NCBI GenBank assembly: GCA_030834895.1
Contig: JAUQXA010000064.1
Coordinates: 186,001 to 250,000 of the forward strand
Length of the DNA: 64,000 nucleotides
Reading direction: 5' to 3'
Origin: Anaerolineales bacterium
GTDB lineage: Bacteria; Chloroflexota; Anaerolineae; Anaerolineales; Villigracilaceae
Shown here: positions 1 to 9,466 of the stretch, piece after piece
How positions within the stretch are numbered: position 1 is the first letter of the stretch
Layout of the letters: the number at the start of each line of letters is the position of its first letter
Program-made: the position numbers and the translations under genes
Notes under the pieces: model-generated
The model's database searches: none
What the model was told of the DNA's origin: nothing
The model's input: only the letters and a program-made list of their open reading frames with translations

Positions 1-1266
1 TCCTTTTTTGCTTTCAATTATTTCTTCATCAAGCCATATTACACGCTTGCCGTTCACCGTCCACTCGACCTGGTCATCCTGACCATCTTTCTGGTGGTTT
101 CGATTGTGTTGAGTCGGTTTGTGGGACAGGCGCAAGCGGGGCTTGCCGCCGCAAATGCGCGCGAACACGAAGCCACCCAATTGTATGAACTCAGCACGGC
201 GCTGGCAGGTTTGCATGATGAGTATGCGGTGGCGCAAATTTTGGGCAGACAGGTATCCGCTCTTTTGCAATGCGAATATGTGGAAGTGAATATCACAGGC
301 GCACAAGCCGTCCACTTTTGCCTGCCGCAGGCGCAGGGCGTGCCGCCCAAACGTCCACCAGAGTTGACCGTGCCGATTCAGGCGGCGCGAAGCACCTTGG
401 GCGAAATCCTGATTTGGCGGGTTGCACCGGTCATTTCGTTGGGAGAGACACGGTTGATTCAAACCTTTGCAAGTCAGGCGGCATTGGCATTGGAACGCGC
501 AAGGCTGGCACAAGCCGAATCCCGCGCAAAAGTTTTGGAGGAAAGCGACAGGCTCAAGTCCGCGATTTTGTCTTCGGTGTCGCACGAGTTGCGGACTCCG
601 CTTTCGACGATCAAAGCCGCCGCCTCGAGTTTGCGCGGAAACGAAGTCAGCTGGGATTCCCACGCCCGCGTCGAGTTGATTGCCGCCATTGACGATGAGT
701 CCGACCATTTGAACATGCTGGTCGGTAACCTGCTCGACATGTCGCGCATCGAGTCGGGTGCGCTCAAACCCAGACGCGAGTGGAACATCCTCTCAGAGAT
801 CGTTGGCAGCGTGACGGCGCGCATGAAGTATTCAGCGGAGGAGCATAAGATCGAAGTTGACATTCCCGAAAGCCTGCCCTTTGTCCCAGTGGATTATGTA
901 CAGATGGAGCAAGTCTTTACCAACTTAATCAGCAACAGCGTCAAGTATGCGCCAGCCAGCTCGCTGATTCGAATTTATGCAGTAGTTGCGGGTGATTATG
1001 TCCACGTGCAGGTTAGCAATCAGGGGCCACAGATTCCCAGTGAACATTTGGAGCGTATCTTCGACAAGTTCTATCGCGTAAACGAGGCGGACCGAGTCAC
1101 GGGCACAGGACTGGGACTTTCCATCTGCAAGGGCATTATCGAAGCACACGGCGGAAAAATCTGGGCGGAGAATCTGCGCGACGGACTGGCGTTCAACTTT
1201 ACCCTGCCGCTTACTTGGGAGGGTTCGCCGCCTCCGCAATTGCCGATGGATACGGAGGTTGAATGA
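1..1266 (+). CDS. kdpD: Sensor histidine kinase KdpD, C-terminal part (cut by window edge)
   Basis: The reading frame is open from base 1, so the start lies outside the window. The visible protein begins in the last membrane segments of a DUF4118 sensor region, continues through a GAF-like domain, then a HisKA domain with the phospho-acceptor His in SHELRTP and a HATPase domain with GTGLGLS near the end. KdpD senses low K+ or osmotic stress at the membrane and phosphorylates KdpE. The stop overlaps the kdpE start (ATGA), showing tight co-translation. The N-terminal KdpD/Usp cytoplasmic domains are not visible, so it cannot be told whether this copy is full length. A second, complete KdpD lies at 11785-14427. 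Confidence 0.93.
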   Translation, partial: SFFAFNYFFIKPYYTLAVHRPLDLVILTIFLVVSIVLSRFVGQAQAGLAAANAREHEATQLYELSTALAGLHDEYAVAQILGRQVSALLQCEYVEVNITGAQAVHFCLPQAQGVPPKRPPELTVPIQAARSTLGEILIWRVAPVISLGETRLIQTFASQAALALERARLAQAESRAKVLEESDRLKSAILSSVSHELRTPLSTIKAAASSLRGNEVSWDSHARVELIAAIDDESDHLNMLVGNLLDMSRIESGALKPRREWNILSEIVGSVTARMKYSAEEHKIEVDIPESLPFVPVDYVQMEQVFTNLISNSVKYAPASSLIRIYAVVAGDYVHVQVSNQGPQIPSEHLERIFDKFYRVNEADRVTGTGLGLSICKGIIEAHGGKIWAENLRDGLAFNFTLPLTWEGSPPPQLPMDTEVE

Positions 1267-1958
1267 GCAACGAACCGCACATTTTAGTCATTGATGATGA
1301 ACCGCAAATCCAGCGCGCCATCCGTACCATCCTGACTGAAAAGGGATTCCGAGTCACCACAGCCAGCAGTGGCGAGGAAGGTCTCACACTGGCGGCGGCG
1401 AATGAACCCGATATCATCATCCTCGATTTGGGTCTGCCCGACATGGACGGCGTGGAAGTCTGCTCCCGCCTGCGCGAGTGGACTCAAACCCCGATTATCA
1501 TCCTCTCTGTCCGCGACAGCGAGCGCGACAAGGTCGGCGCGCTGGACAAAGGCGCGGACGATTACCTGACCAAGCCCTTCGGCATCGAGGAGTTGCTGGC
1601 GCGGGTACGAGTTGCCCTGCGACATTCCGCGCAAAAGCAGGGGACGCAGAGCAAGGTGGTCAAGGCTGGTGATTTGACGATTGACCTCGTCTGGCACATC
1701 GTCAAACGTGGTGAAGAGGAGATCAAGCTGACTGGAACCGAATATAAATTGCTTGCCTATCTCGCTGCAAACCACGGGCGGGTGCTGACCCATCAGAGCA
1801 TCCTCACCCACGTTTGGGATCCCGCCGATGCTGACCACACCGAATATCTTCGGGTGTACATGCGCCAGTTACGCAAGAAACTCGAGGATGATCCCGAACG
1901 CCCGAAGTACATCCTAACCGAGCCTGGGATTGGCTATCGCTTTATCGCGGATGAGTAA
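1263..1958 (+). CDS. kdpE: Response regulator KdpE (OmpR family)
   Basis: This is a 231-residue OmpR/PhoB-type regulator. The receiver domain (about 1-120) has the acidic pair DDE, the phospho-acceptor Asp in LDLGLPDMDG and the Lys in LTKPFG. The C-terminal winged-helix DNA-binding domain (about 130-228) ends in the typical GIGYRF motif. It starts inside the end of kdpD by a 4-base overlap, so the two are translated together. The expected role is activation of K+ uptake genes. Three paralogues occur at 10983, 17443 and 20274, which makes the partner specificity of each uncertain. Confidence 0.94.
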   Translation: MSNEPHILVIDDEPQIQRAIRTILTEKGFRVTTASSGEEGLTLAAANEPDIIILDLGLPDMDGVEVCSRLREWTQTPIIILSVRDSERDKVGALDKGADDYLTKPFGIEELLARVRVALRHSAQKQGTQSKVVKAGDLTIDLVWHIVKRGEEEIKLTGTEYKLLAYLAANHGRVLTHQSILTHVWDPADADHTEYLRVYMRQLRKKLEDDPERPKYILTEPGIGYRFIADE

Positions 1959-1962
1959 TCGA

Positions 1963-2056
1963 TGTCGTTGCGAGGGCGATGTTCTTTCGCCCGAAGCAAT
2001 CTCCTTGTCGTTCTGAGATTGCTTCGTCGGGAAAGTGCACCCTCCTCGCAATGACA
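1963..2056. repeat. Palindromic dispersed element, family A copy 1
   Basis: An element of about 94 bp has outer arms TGTCGTTGCGAGG and CCTCGCAATGACA and inner arms CGAAGCAATCTCC and GAGATTGCTTCG. Four more copies lie at 11699, 31413, 36984 and 37422. It sits directly behind kdpE and could fold in the transcript. It carries no gene and looks like a non-autonomous MITE or REP-type repeat. Confidence 0.85.
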
Positions 2057-2178
2057 TATTTCACCTCCTTACAACGCCCTTGCAAAAGGGCATTTTTATT
2101 TGTTCTTTATGTGATTGGAGGAATTTTTTGTCACCGTTTTATGCGGGATTGATAAGATTTTCCCATGCATGAGGTGAT

Positions 2179-2805
2179 ATGAATAATCTTGACGTAAATT
2201 CCTTTACCTTGACCCCGTCCTCATATTCGGAGCCTGAACGCGACGGACGTTTAATTGTCCTTGTGCCCGAATCCGATGCGGATATTTCCAGCGTGGCGCG
2301 GAAGATCTGGGAGTTGGCAAATGCCCTCGGAAGCCGTGTCCAGTTCCTCGGTCTATGCAAGGATAAGACGCGCGAGCCATCCCTGCGCAGGCAAATCATC
2401 GCCATGTCTACCATGGTGGGTGGTGGCAGCGTGACCGTCGAATCGAAAATCGAGTTTGGCGGTGACTGGCTGGACTTTGTCAAATCCCAGTGGAAAAAGG
2501 GCGACGTGGTCGCTTGTTTTGCAGACCATCGCGCGGGGTTTGCAAACCGTCCCTTGAGCCAGATCCTCGAATCGAATCTGAAGACCACTGTGTATGTGCT
2601 TCCTGAGTTTCAATTGGAACGCCCGCATTCAGGATGGGTATCTTCCGCGCTGAGTTGGGCTGGTTCCATTGTCATCATCGCGCTTTTCTTCTGGGGACAG
2701 GCGCGGATTACCCAAATGCCCCAGGATTGGGCGCACACAACCCTGCTCTATCTATCCGTCTTTGCCGAAGTTGGGTTGATTTGGTTTTGGAGTTCGCTGT
2801 TCTAA
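2179..2805 (+). CDS. Usp-like domain protein with two C-terminal membrane helices, function unknown
   Basis: The 208-residue protein has a soluble N-terminal part (about 20-150) that reads like an alpha/beta universal-stress-type fold: alternating hydrophobic strands such as GRLIVLVPE, VQFLGLC and VVACFAD. Two hydrophobic helices follow (about 157-175 and 185-205), so it is probably anchored in the membrane. No catalytic motif was recognised. The start has a GAGGTG ribosome site just upstream. It lies between kdpDE and a K+ transporter operon, so a link to K+ stress sensing is likely but only inferred. It could equally be an uncharacterised family specific to this class. Confidence 0.75.
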   Translation: MNNLDVNSFTLTPSSYSEPERDGRLIVLVPESDADISSVARKIWELANALGSRVQFLGLCKDKTREPSLRRQIIAMSTMVGGGSVTVESKIEFGGDWLDFVKSQWKKGDVVACFADHRAGFANRPLSQILESNLKTTVYVLPEFQLERPHSGWVSSALSWAGSIVIIALFFWGQARITQMPQDWAHTTLLYLSVFAEVGLIWFWSSLF

Positions 2806-2813
2806 AAACAAGA

Positions 2814-2852
2814 AAACCCTAAAGGTTCGCTTCGCGAAAATCTTTAGGGTTT
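2814..2852 (+). terminator. Hairpin behind the Usp-like gene
   Basis: An 11-bp perfect stem (AAACCCTAAAG with CTTTAGGGTTT) encloses an inner TTCGC/GCGAA pair. It starts 9 bases after the stop. There is no long T tract, so it may only partly separate this gene from the next one at 2883. Confidence 0.55.
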
Positions 2853-2882
2853 GACGCTTTCATTATTTCAAAAAGGCTAAAA

Positions 2883-3998
2883 ATGTCAGAAACAAATCCA
2901 AAAGTTGTGGAACGATTGACGGAGGACTACCAACGCCAGCAGGCGTTGTTCTCCGCCCAGCCCGCCATCGTCCAGCGTTTTCTCGAAACACAGGGAAAAC
3001 AAATTGCCGATGCCCTTGTCGAGGGCGATTCGCAGGTTATTTTTTTACTCCCTGACCGCGTGGTCTGCACGCTCGAAGATGTCGCCCAAAATGCATTGGT
3101 GACCATCCCGCAGAATCAGCGTTCACATTCAGCGGGTAGTTTCATCAACCGTTTCCGCAAAGTAGAACTCTACCGTGAATTGCGGCATGTTTTCGTTGAA
3201 TTGGAACAGTCGCCAGACAGGGCGGTATCCGTTGCGGCGGGATTAGTGCGTCATGCCACTGTCCTGCACATGGTTCATCAAATGCTCCCCGCTGGTCGGG
3301 CTGTGACCTACAAACCCGTTGACGAGGATGAGACCATTCCATCCGTTCCAGAAACCGACGGCATGGAACCTGAGTCCGCGATCACGGCGGCAACCGACGC
3401 GATTGCCGAGGAAGGCAAAGCCGAAGAGGGGCGTGGCGACCTGCTTGTGCCTTTCGTGCCGTATGCCCGCAAGTTCTTCCTGCCGCAGTGGGTGGCTTTT
3501 GGCGAGCACGGCGAAGTGCTGGTCAAGTCAGTGGATGAAGCAAATGCGCACGTCAAATCCATGCAGAGATTTATGGAAGTCCTGTTCCTTGCAGTGGCGC
3601 TTGCCCCCTACATTTCCACCGACGAGGACTATGTTCAGAAACGCTATGGCATGTTGGGACAACTCATCAATCAGGGGCGCGCATTGGCAATCTACCAGAC
3701 GAAGGAAATCATTACCCGAATCAAGGAACGTGCCGCGGCGGGAAGCCTGAACCGCGGACTACGCCTGAGTCTGCCCTATTTTGACGATCAGGAACTGAAG
3801 ATCGACATCTCCGACTTTGAAATCATCCCATCGGGACGTATTATGTTCGTCCCCGCTTTTGTAGTGCGCGCCGTGCGTCAGGAGGAAGCCAAGGTAAGTC
3901 AGGATACGCGCTTCAATCCGTCCACTCGTAAACACCTGCTCCATCTGCTCAGCCTGCTCGAAGGGGCATTTGAGAGTGGCAAAGAGGAGGCGCGATAA
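2883..3998 (+). CDS. Conserved soluble protein of unknown function paired with an APC transporter (copy 1)
   Basis: The 371-residue protein has no signal peptide or membrane segment. A clear paralogue of 350 residues lies at 16385-17437, also directly before an APC-type transporter. Blocks shared by the two are QPAIVQRFLE, LPAGR.VTY, RKFFLPQWVAF, QKRYG.LGQL.NQGRAL, IIPSGRIMF/IIPAGRIMF, VPAFVVRA and TR.HLL. The middle (about 150-190) is acidic and variable. I do not recognise the family. Its stop overlaps the transporter start by one base, and the repeated pairing suggests a cytoplasmic partner or regulator of that transporter. This is inference. Confidence 0.8.
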   Translation: MSETNPKVVERLTEDYQRQQALFSAQPAIVQRFLETQGKQIADALVEGDSQVIFLLPDRVVCTLEDVAQNALVTIPQNQRSHSAGSFINRFRKVELYRELRHVFVELEQSPDRAVSVAAGLVRHATVLHMVHQMLPAGRAVTYKPVDEDETIPSVPETDGMEPESAITAATDAIAEEGKAEEGRGDLLVPFVPYARKFFLPQWVAFGEHGEVLVKSVDEANAHVKSMQRFMEVLFLAVALAPYISTDEDYVQKRYGMLGQLINQGRALAIYQTKEIITRIKERAAAGSLNRGLRLSLPYFDDQELKIDISDFEIIPSGRIMFVPAFVVRAVRQEEAKVSQDTRFNPSTRKHLLHLLSLLEGAFESGKEEAR

Positions 3999-5815
3999 TG
4001 TTATTCTCTATCGCCCTCTTGATTGTTATTGTAGTGGTGGTTTTCCGTGTTGCTCCCAGCGAAAGCCAGGAGGACGCGCACATCCATGGCGCGGGACAGG
4101 TCGGCGTGCTGGCAGCGCTTGCGCTCTTCGGTGTTGACTACTTCACATCCTATTTCTATGCCACTGGCGAGATGATGCACGCCCTGCATCCATATGGATT
4201 GGAACATCTCGGCTATTACGCGGTGCTGGTGATTGGCATAGCCAACCTCGCTTTTGGTGCCTTGTACATGTACTCCTTGGGAATCTTCAACGAAGGCGGT
4301 GGTTCGTTCACAGCCGCCATGCGTTACCTCGGACCTTCGCTCAGCCTGGTTGTGGCGGTCGTCCTCTTGCAGGATTACATCTTCACCATTGTTGTCTCCA
4401 CCCTTTCGGGTGTTGACCAGTTGTTGTCACTCCAGCAAGCCGGAGGAATTGCCTGGTACTGGCACTTCCTGCTCGGTGCGGCGATGGTTGCCACAACCTG
4501 GTACATCACCATCCGTGGACGCGGCGAATCGGCGCGTGTGGTTTTTATCGGCTTGGGCATCTTCGTCATGCTGACCATCACCATGGCAATCGGTTTATTC
4601 ATCGCCAAGGGAGCAGGTGTTCCGCCCCTGCCTGCCGAACAAACGGAGCATGTCACGTCTCTTGGTTCGGCGCTCTTCCATCTGCTTGCCGCCTCGATGA
4701 AGGGTTTGGTTGCGTTGTCGGGTCTCGAAGCCATGTCCAACGGCATCCAGTTTGTGATCGATGGCGATGTGTCGTTGATCAAATGGGGACGCAAGCACAT
4801 GCCCAAACTCGAAAAGGTCTGGCATTTCTATAGTGGCAAATCAGGAATCGGTCGCATCGTGCAGACCTCCTTCCTGTTCTATGGTGCGTTGACGACCCTC
4901 TTCCTCACTTACTTCGCCATTCACTTCCAGGCGTTTGACGGTGTGGCGGGGCGCAGTTTGGTCGGGAACCTGGCATTCATCGGATTCTCCTCCATTCCTG
5001 GCGGAACAATTCTCTTTTGGACGTATCAAATCCTTGCGGTGGGACTGCTCACCGCCGCGTCCATGACTGCTTTCCAGGATTTGCAAGCCATCACCTGGCG
5101 CAACGTGGCAATTGGGGAACTGCCCGAGGTGATCGTTTACCGCAATCCCAAGGGGACATTTACCCGCCCTGTAACTGTTGCGGCAATTGTCACCATCATC
5201 ATCCAGTTTTTGGTGCGCGGACATACCAGCACGGCGGTTCCGTACTATGGCGTGGGCGTGTTCCTGCCGATTGCCGTAATGGGACTTGCCATCCGTCAGC
5301 ATGTAAAACAGCACCTTGTCGGTCGCGCGCGAACTGTCGGGTTATGGGGTTCCACGTTCTCGACTGTGTTGGCGACCATTATTTTCGTTGGTCAAATCGT
5401 TACCAAATGGAATGAAGGCGGTTGGGTTGTGCTGATTGTGTTGTCCACCCTGATTTTGATGGCGCACGTCATCCTTATCACGCCCGCTGGCTACCGCGAC
5501 CCCGAAGACATTCACCGTGTCATCCGCGAGAAGTCGCGCATTCAGGGCGCGATGGGCAACATCGTCGAGTGGCAGTCGCTGCGGATTCAGGAGTATCGCT
5601 ACCTGATGATGATGAAGATATCCAACTTCTTTGGGATGTTCGGCGTCTTCAAGCCGCTGCGTTTCGATGATATTCCCGTCCCTGTCGAAGCGGGTCCATT
5701 TGAAAACGCCATGAATCACGGCGAACACAGGACCTTCCTCGAAGAATACCTGCCCAAACCCGAACCCCGCGTCGGCGGCGCTCCGAAGGAAGCCGCACCC
5801 GAGGATGTGAAATAA
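3998..5815 (+). CDS. APC-superfamily cation transporter, probable K+ carrier (copy 1)
   Basis: A 605-residue integral membrane protein with an N-terminal helix followed by about 12 more. The first core helix reads FGVDYFTSYFYATGEM. Asp47 and Tyr54 lie seven residues apart, as do Asp36 and Tyr43 that bind K+ in KimA of the APC superfamily. The third core helix has QDYIFT. The last 90 residues are cytoplasmic. Paralogues are at 14542-16362 and 18424-20244. It overlaps the unknown protein at 2883 by one base and precedes a P-type ATPase and two TrkA proteins, so K+ transport is likely. Amino-acid transport, the common default annotation for the superfamily, is not excluded. Confidence 0.8.
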   Translation: MLFSIALLIVIVVVVFRVAPSESQEDAHIHGAGQVGVLAALALFGVDYFTSYFYATGEMMHALHPYGLEHLGYYAVLVIGIANLAFGALYMYSLGIFNEGGGSFTAAMRYLGPSLSLVVAVVLLQDYIFTIVVSTLSGVDQLLSLQQAGGIAWYWHFLLGAAMVATTWYITIRGRGESARVVFIGLGIFVMLTITMAIGLFIAKGAGVPPLPAEQTEHVTSLGSALFHLLAASMKGLVALSGLEAMSNGIQFVIDGDVSLIKWGRKHMPKLEKVWHFYSGKSGIGRIVQTSFLFYGALTTLFLTYFAIHFQAFDGVAGRSLVGNLAFIGFSSIPGGTILFWTYQILAVGLLTAASMTAFQDLQAITWRNVAIGELPEVIVYRNPKGTFTRPVTVAAIVTIIIQFLVRGHTSTAVPYYGVGVFLPIAVMGLAIRQHVKQHLVGRARTVGLWGSTFSTVLATIIFVGQIVTKWNEGGWVVLIVLSTLILMAHVILITPAGYRDPEDIHRVIREKSRIQGAMGNIVEWQSLRIQEYRYLMMMKISNFFGMFGVFKPLRFDDIPVPVEAGPFENAMNHGEHRTFLEEYLPKPEPRVGGAPKEAAPEDVK

Positions 5816-5839
5816 TTTAGCGGGACTTTGAAACCCGTC

Positions 5840-5908
5840 CTTCGACTTCGCTCAAGACGAACTTCGCGCTCCCGAAAGAACATCGGGACGATGTGAGCGA
5901 AGTCGAAG
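5840..5908. repeat. Inverted repeat, family B
   Basis: Perfect 15-bp arms (CTTCGACTTCGCTCA at 5840-5854, TGAGCGAAGTCGAAG at 5894-5908) fill most of the 134-bp gap between the transporter and the P-type ATPase. No promoter is obvious in the gap, so the operon may continue through it. Confidence 0.8.
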
Positions 5909-5949
5909 CGCATAGGATTTTTTCATCCTTCTTCCTTCATCCTTTCTGA

Positions 5950-8802
5950 ATGTCCTCCCCAATCCACAGCCTGCGCGTAAACGAAGTCTTCGAGTCACTC
6001 GAAACCTCCCCCAGCGGACTTTCCGCCGCCGAGGTTGAATCGCGCCTGTCGCTGTACGGTCAGAACATCCTCTCGCAGCAGAAGAAGGAATCGATTTGGG
6101 AGAAACTGCTCGAAGAGGTCATGCAGTTGCCCGTGCTGGTCCTGCTTGTGATCGGGCTGGTCGCGCTGCTGCATCGTGACGTGGCGCTTGCTCTCATCAT
6201 CTGGAGCATCATCTTCGTCAACACGGCTTTTTCGATCTGGCGCGAACATCGCGCCGAGCAAGCCGTCGAAAAGCTGCGCGAGATTTTGCCGTCCTTTGCC
6301 CACATCATCCGCGAGGGACGGGAGGACTATCTTCCCACCAGTGACGTTGTGCCTGGCGACGTTTTGATTCTCGCTGAGGGTGACAACATCCCCGCCGACG
6401 CCCGCGTCATCGAGGAATACGGCTTGCGGACGAACAACGCCACGTTGACGGGTGAAGCCATCCCCGCGCGCAAGACAGCCGATGCATCTGTTTTAAGTGG
6501 GGTCAGTGAACTGGACCGCCCCAACCTGATCTTTGCGGGGACATCCGTCGCCTCTGGCACGGGACGGGCTGTGGTCTACGCCACGGGCATGATGACCCAA
6601 TTCGGTCGCATTGCCCACCTGACCCAGAGCATTGCCGAAGAGCCGACGCCGTTCAACAAAGAGTTGACGCAGTTAAGAAAAGTCACCGCCTGGGTTGCCA
6701 TTTTGATCGGCGCCATCGTGGCGGTGGTCGGATATTTCGAGATGAACTTCCCGCTGCGCGAGATCACCCTGCTGGCTTTGGGCGTGGCTGTCGCGGTCAT
6801 CCCCGAAGGACTGGTTGCCACGCTGACGCTGTCGTTGGCGGCGGCAACCCAACGGTTGGCAAAGCGCGGTGTGCTGGCGAAGAAAATCTCCACCGTGGAA
6901 AAGCTCGGTCTGGTGTCCGTCATCTGTACCGATAAAAGCGGCACGCTCACCCAGAATCAGATGACCGTGCGCGAAATCTGGACGGCGCGGAAGCAGGTCA
7001 AAGTTTCGGGCGTGGGCTACGATCCGCATGGGAAGTTTTCGCCCGATCCGTCTGGTCAACCCTGGGAGCAGGACTTCCATTGCCTGCTCGAAGCTGCTTC
7101 GTGCTGCAACAATGCGCGCGTGAATCCGCCTTCGCTCGATCATCCCACCTGGACCAGTCTCGGCGACCAGACCGAAGCCGCGTTGAAGGTGACGGCGATG
7201 AAGGCGGATATCGAAGAAGACGAGATGAACGAGGTCATGCCGCGCGTGCATGAAATCCCGTTCGATGCGCGCCGCAAGCGGATGACCACCATCCACCGTG
7301 ACCGCAGTCATGAGATCGCTTTTGTCAAAGGCGCGCCGCGTGAGGTGCTGCAACTCTGCACGATGGTTTCGCTCGACGGCGAACCCCACCCGCTGACGAA
7401 TGAACTGCGCGCCGAAATCCTCGCCGCCAACGACGAATATGCGCGAGGGGCTTTGCGCGTGCTGGCGCTCGCCCGCCGTGACCTGCCGCCGCGCGCCGGC
7501 TCGTACACCGCCGAAAACGTGGAGCATGATCTGGTCTTCCTCGGCTTGATGGCGATGATGGACCCGCCGCGCCCGCAGGTGGAACAGGCTGTCCGCATCT
7601 GCCGCGAAGCGGACATCCGCATTGTGATGATTACGGGCGATTACGGTCTCACCGCCGAATCGCTGGCGCGACGCGTGGGCATGTTGACCACATCGAACAC
7701 CGTCATCTTGACGGGCGCGGAATTGGACGAACTTTCGGATGTCGCGTTGCAGGAATTGCTTGACAAGGAAGTATTATTTGCCCGCATGGCTCCCGAACAC
7801 AAGATGAGACTGGTTGCCGCCTTCCAACAGCGCGGTGACGTGGTCGCCGTGACAGGTGACGGGGTCAACGACGCGCCTGCCTTGCGGAAAGCGGATGTGG
7901 GTGTCTCGATGGGTATCGTCGGCACGGACGTCTCGAAGGAAGCCGCCGACATCATCCTAACCGAGGACGACTTCAGCGCCATCACTTCTGCCATTGAAGA
8001 AGGGCGCGGTGTGTTCGACAACATCCGCAAGTTCATCACCTACATCTTTTCCAGCAACATCCCCGAACTCATGCCGTTCATTGTCACTGCCAGCCTGCCG
8101 CTCATGCCGCTGGCGCTGACCGTCAAGCAAATCCTTGCCATTGACCTCGGCACAGACATGTTCCCCGCGCTGGCGCTCGGCATGGAAAAGCCCGAACCCG
8201 ATGTGATGAAGAAACCGCCGCGTCCGCGCAACCAGCCTTTGCTCGACAGGGGAGTGCTGTCTCGCGCGATCTGGCTGGGCATGATCGAATCGGTTTTATG
8301 CTTTGCGGGCTTCATCCTGGTTTTCATGCTCACAGGACATGTTGACGAAATCGGGTTGTCTGCGCTGGGGAAGATAGCCATCCCCGACAATTGGAAGCTC
8401 TCCCTGACTTTTGGCGGGACAGTTATGCTTGCCTCCACGGTGTATCACGCGGGCGTGGTGATGGCGCAGATCGGCAACGCCTTTGCCTGCCGCTCCGACC
8501 GTTCCCGTAGTTTGCATATCGGCTGGTTGAGTAACAAGTATCTATTAACTGGCGTGTTGATCGAATTGGCGGGTATACTCGGCATTATCTATATCCCGTT
8601 CCTTGCCGAGATTTTCAACCACGCCCCATTGCCGGTGTGGATGTGGATTGGTCTGGCTTTATATGCCCTGATTTTGTATACCGTCGAGTGGATTCGCAAG
8701 GCAATCTATCGCGCCCTGCTCAAAAGCAAAACCAATCATTTTACTGTTCCAACCGCCATCATCGGCGGTGGGGATGCCGCCACGAGCCAGGTAAGGAGGT
8801 AA
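5950..8802 (+). CDS. P-type cation ATPase of the Na+/K+-ATPase-like (P2) group
   Basis: The protein has 950 residues with N-terminal cation-ATPase domain, actuator (TGEA), phosphorylation site, nucleotide domain (KGAP) and TGDGVNDAP hinge. The ion-site residues of animal Na+/K+-ATPase are all kept: Glu286 in PEGL, Tyr698, Ser702, Asn703 and Glu706 in FSSNIPE, and Asp732, Thr735 and Asp736 in IDLGTDM. The phosphorylation motif is DKSGTLT (Asp328), with Ser in place of the near-universal Thr. It lies between a K+-type APC carrier and TrkA genes, so Na+ or H+ export coupled to K+ import is the favoured role. A Ca2+ pump is less likely because of the Asp at 732. Confidence 0.88.
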   Translation: MSSPIHSLRVNEVFESLETSPSGLSAAEVESRLSLYGQNILSQQKKESIWEKLLEEVMQLPVLVLLVIGLVALLHRDVALALIIWSIIFVNTAFSIWREHRAEQAVEKLREILPSFAHIIREGREDYLPTSDVVPGDVLILAEGDNIPADARVIEEYGLRTNNATLTGEAIPARKTADASVLSGVSELDRPNLIFAGTSVASGTGRAVVYATGMMTQFGRIAHLTQSIAEEPTPFNKELTQLRKVTAWVAILIGAIVAVVGYFEMNFPLREITLLALGVAVAVIPEGLVATLTLSLAAATQRLAKRGVLAKKISTVEKLGLVSVICTDKSGTLTQNQMTVREIWTARKQVKVSGVGYDPHGKFSPDPSGQPWEQDFHCLLEAASCCNNARVNPPSLDHPTWTSLGDQTEAALKVTAMKADIEEDEMNEVMPRVHEIPFDARRKRMTTIHRDRSHEIAFVKGAPREVLQLCTMVSLDGEPHPLTNELRAEILAANDEYARGALRVLALARRDLPPRAGSYTAENVEHDLVFLGLMAMMDPPRPQVEQAVRICREADIRIVMITGDYGLTAESLARRVGMLTTSNTVILTGAELDELSDVALQELLDKEVLFARMAPEHKMRLVAAFQQRGDVVAVTGDGVNDAPALRKADVGVSMGIVGTDVSKEAADIILTEDDFSAITSAIEEGRGVFDNIRKFITYIFSSNIPELMPFIVTASLPLMPLALTVKQILAIDLGTDMFPALALGMEKPEPDVMKKPPRPRNQPLLDRGVLSRAIWLGMIESVLCFAGFILVFMLTGHVDEIGLSALGKIAIPDNWKLSLTFGGTVMLASTVYHAGVVMAQIGNAFACRSDRSRSLHIGWLSNKYLLTGVLIELAGILGIIYIPFLAEIFNHAPLPVWMWIGLALYALILYTVEWIRKAIYRALLKSKTNHFTVPTAIIGGGDAATSQVRR

Positions 8803-8806
8803 GACG

Positions 8807-9457
8807 ATGAAAATTATTGTCATGGGATGTGGACGGGTCGGCTCGACGGTCAGCCGTCTGTTCGGAAAGATCGGTCACGATGTCACCGTCATCGACCATC
8901 AGGATCCCAGCGCCCTTACCAGGTTGGGACCCGACTTTAAGGGGAAACTGATTCACGGCATCGGCTTCGACCGTGACATTTTACTGGAGGCGGGAATCGA
9001 AACCGCCGAGGCGTTCGTTGCCGCAAGCCCATCGGATAATGCAAATATCGTCGCGGCGCGGACTGCGCGAAATGTCTTCCGCGTGCCGCGAGTCATCGCG
9101 CGGCTGTACGATCCGCTGCGGGCGGAGATCTACCAGCGGCTTGGGCTGTCCACCATTTCCACCACCACCTGGGGAGCGGAACGAATCGTCGAAGTCATCA
9201 CCCACACCGACCTGGACGTGATCCACCTGTTTCAAGACCAGAATACAACGCTGGTTCGCGTGGAAGTCCCCGCCCGTTTCAACGGTCACAAGGTGACAAA
9301 CCTGAACATCCCCGGCGAGGTGATGGCGGTCGCAATCACGCGGGATACCCGTACGTTCATCCCCGTTTCAGGCACCGAGTTTCAGGAAGGCGATATGGTC
9401 TATCTGACCGCCATCCCGTCAGCCATGAGCAGACTGAAAGATATGCTGGGAGAATAG
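8807..9457 (+). CDS. TrkA-type K+ transport regulator, single RCK unit (first)
   Basis: The 216-residue protein is one RCK unit: a Rossmann domain with GCGRVGS and an Asp at the end of the second strand (VTVID), followed by a TrkA_C domain (about 140-216). Such units form cytoplasmic rings that gate K+ channels or carriers in response to NAD(H) or ATP/ADP, and many TrkA_C domains bind c-di-AMP. A strong AGGAGG site lies in the end of the ATPase gene and only four bases separate the genes. No TrkH/KtrB membrane partner is in the window, so the partner may be the APC carrier upstream (inference). Confidence 0.88.
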   Translation: MKIIVMGCGRVGSTVSRLFGKIGHDVTVIDHQDPSALTRLGPDFKGKLIHGIGFDRDILLEAGIETAEAFVAASPSDNANIVAARTARNVFRVPRVIARLYDPLRAEIYQRLGLSTISTTTWGAERIVEVITHTDLDVIHLFQDQNTTLVRVEVPARFNGHKVTNLNIPGEVMAVAITRDTRTFIPVSGTEFQEGDMVYLTAIPSAMSRLKDMLGE

Positions 9458-9466
9458 GAGGCAGCC

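Noticed and set aside
54..350. Open frames on the opposite strand of kdpD and many similar antisense frames throughout the window
   Set aside because: They lie opposite well-supported genes, lack ribosome sites and show no recognisable protein features; GC-rich third positions create such frames.
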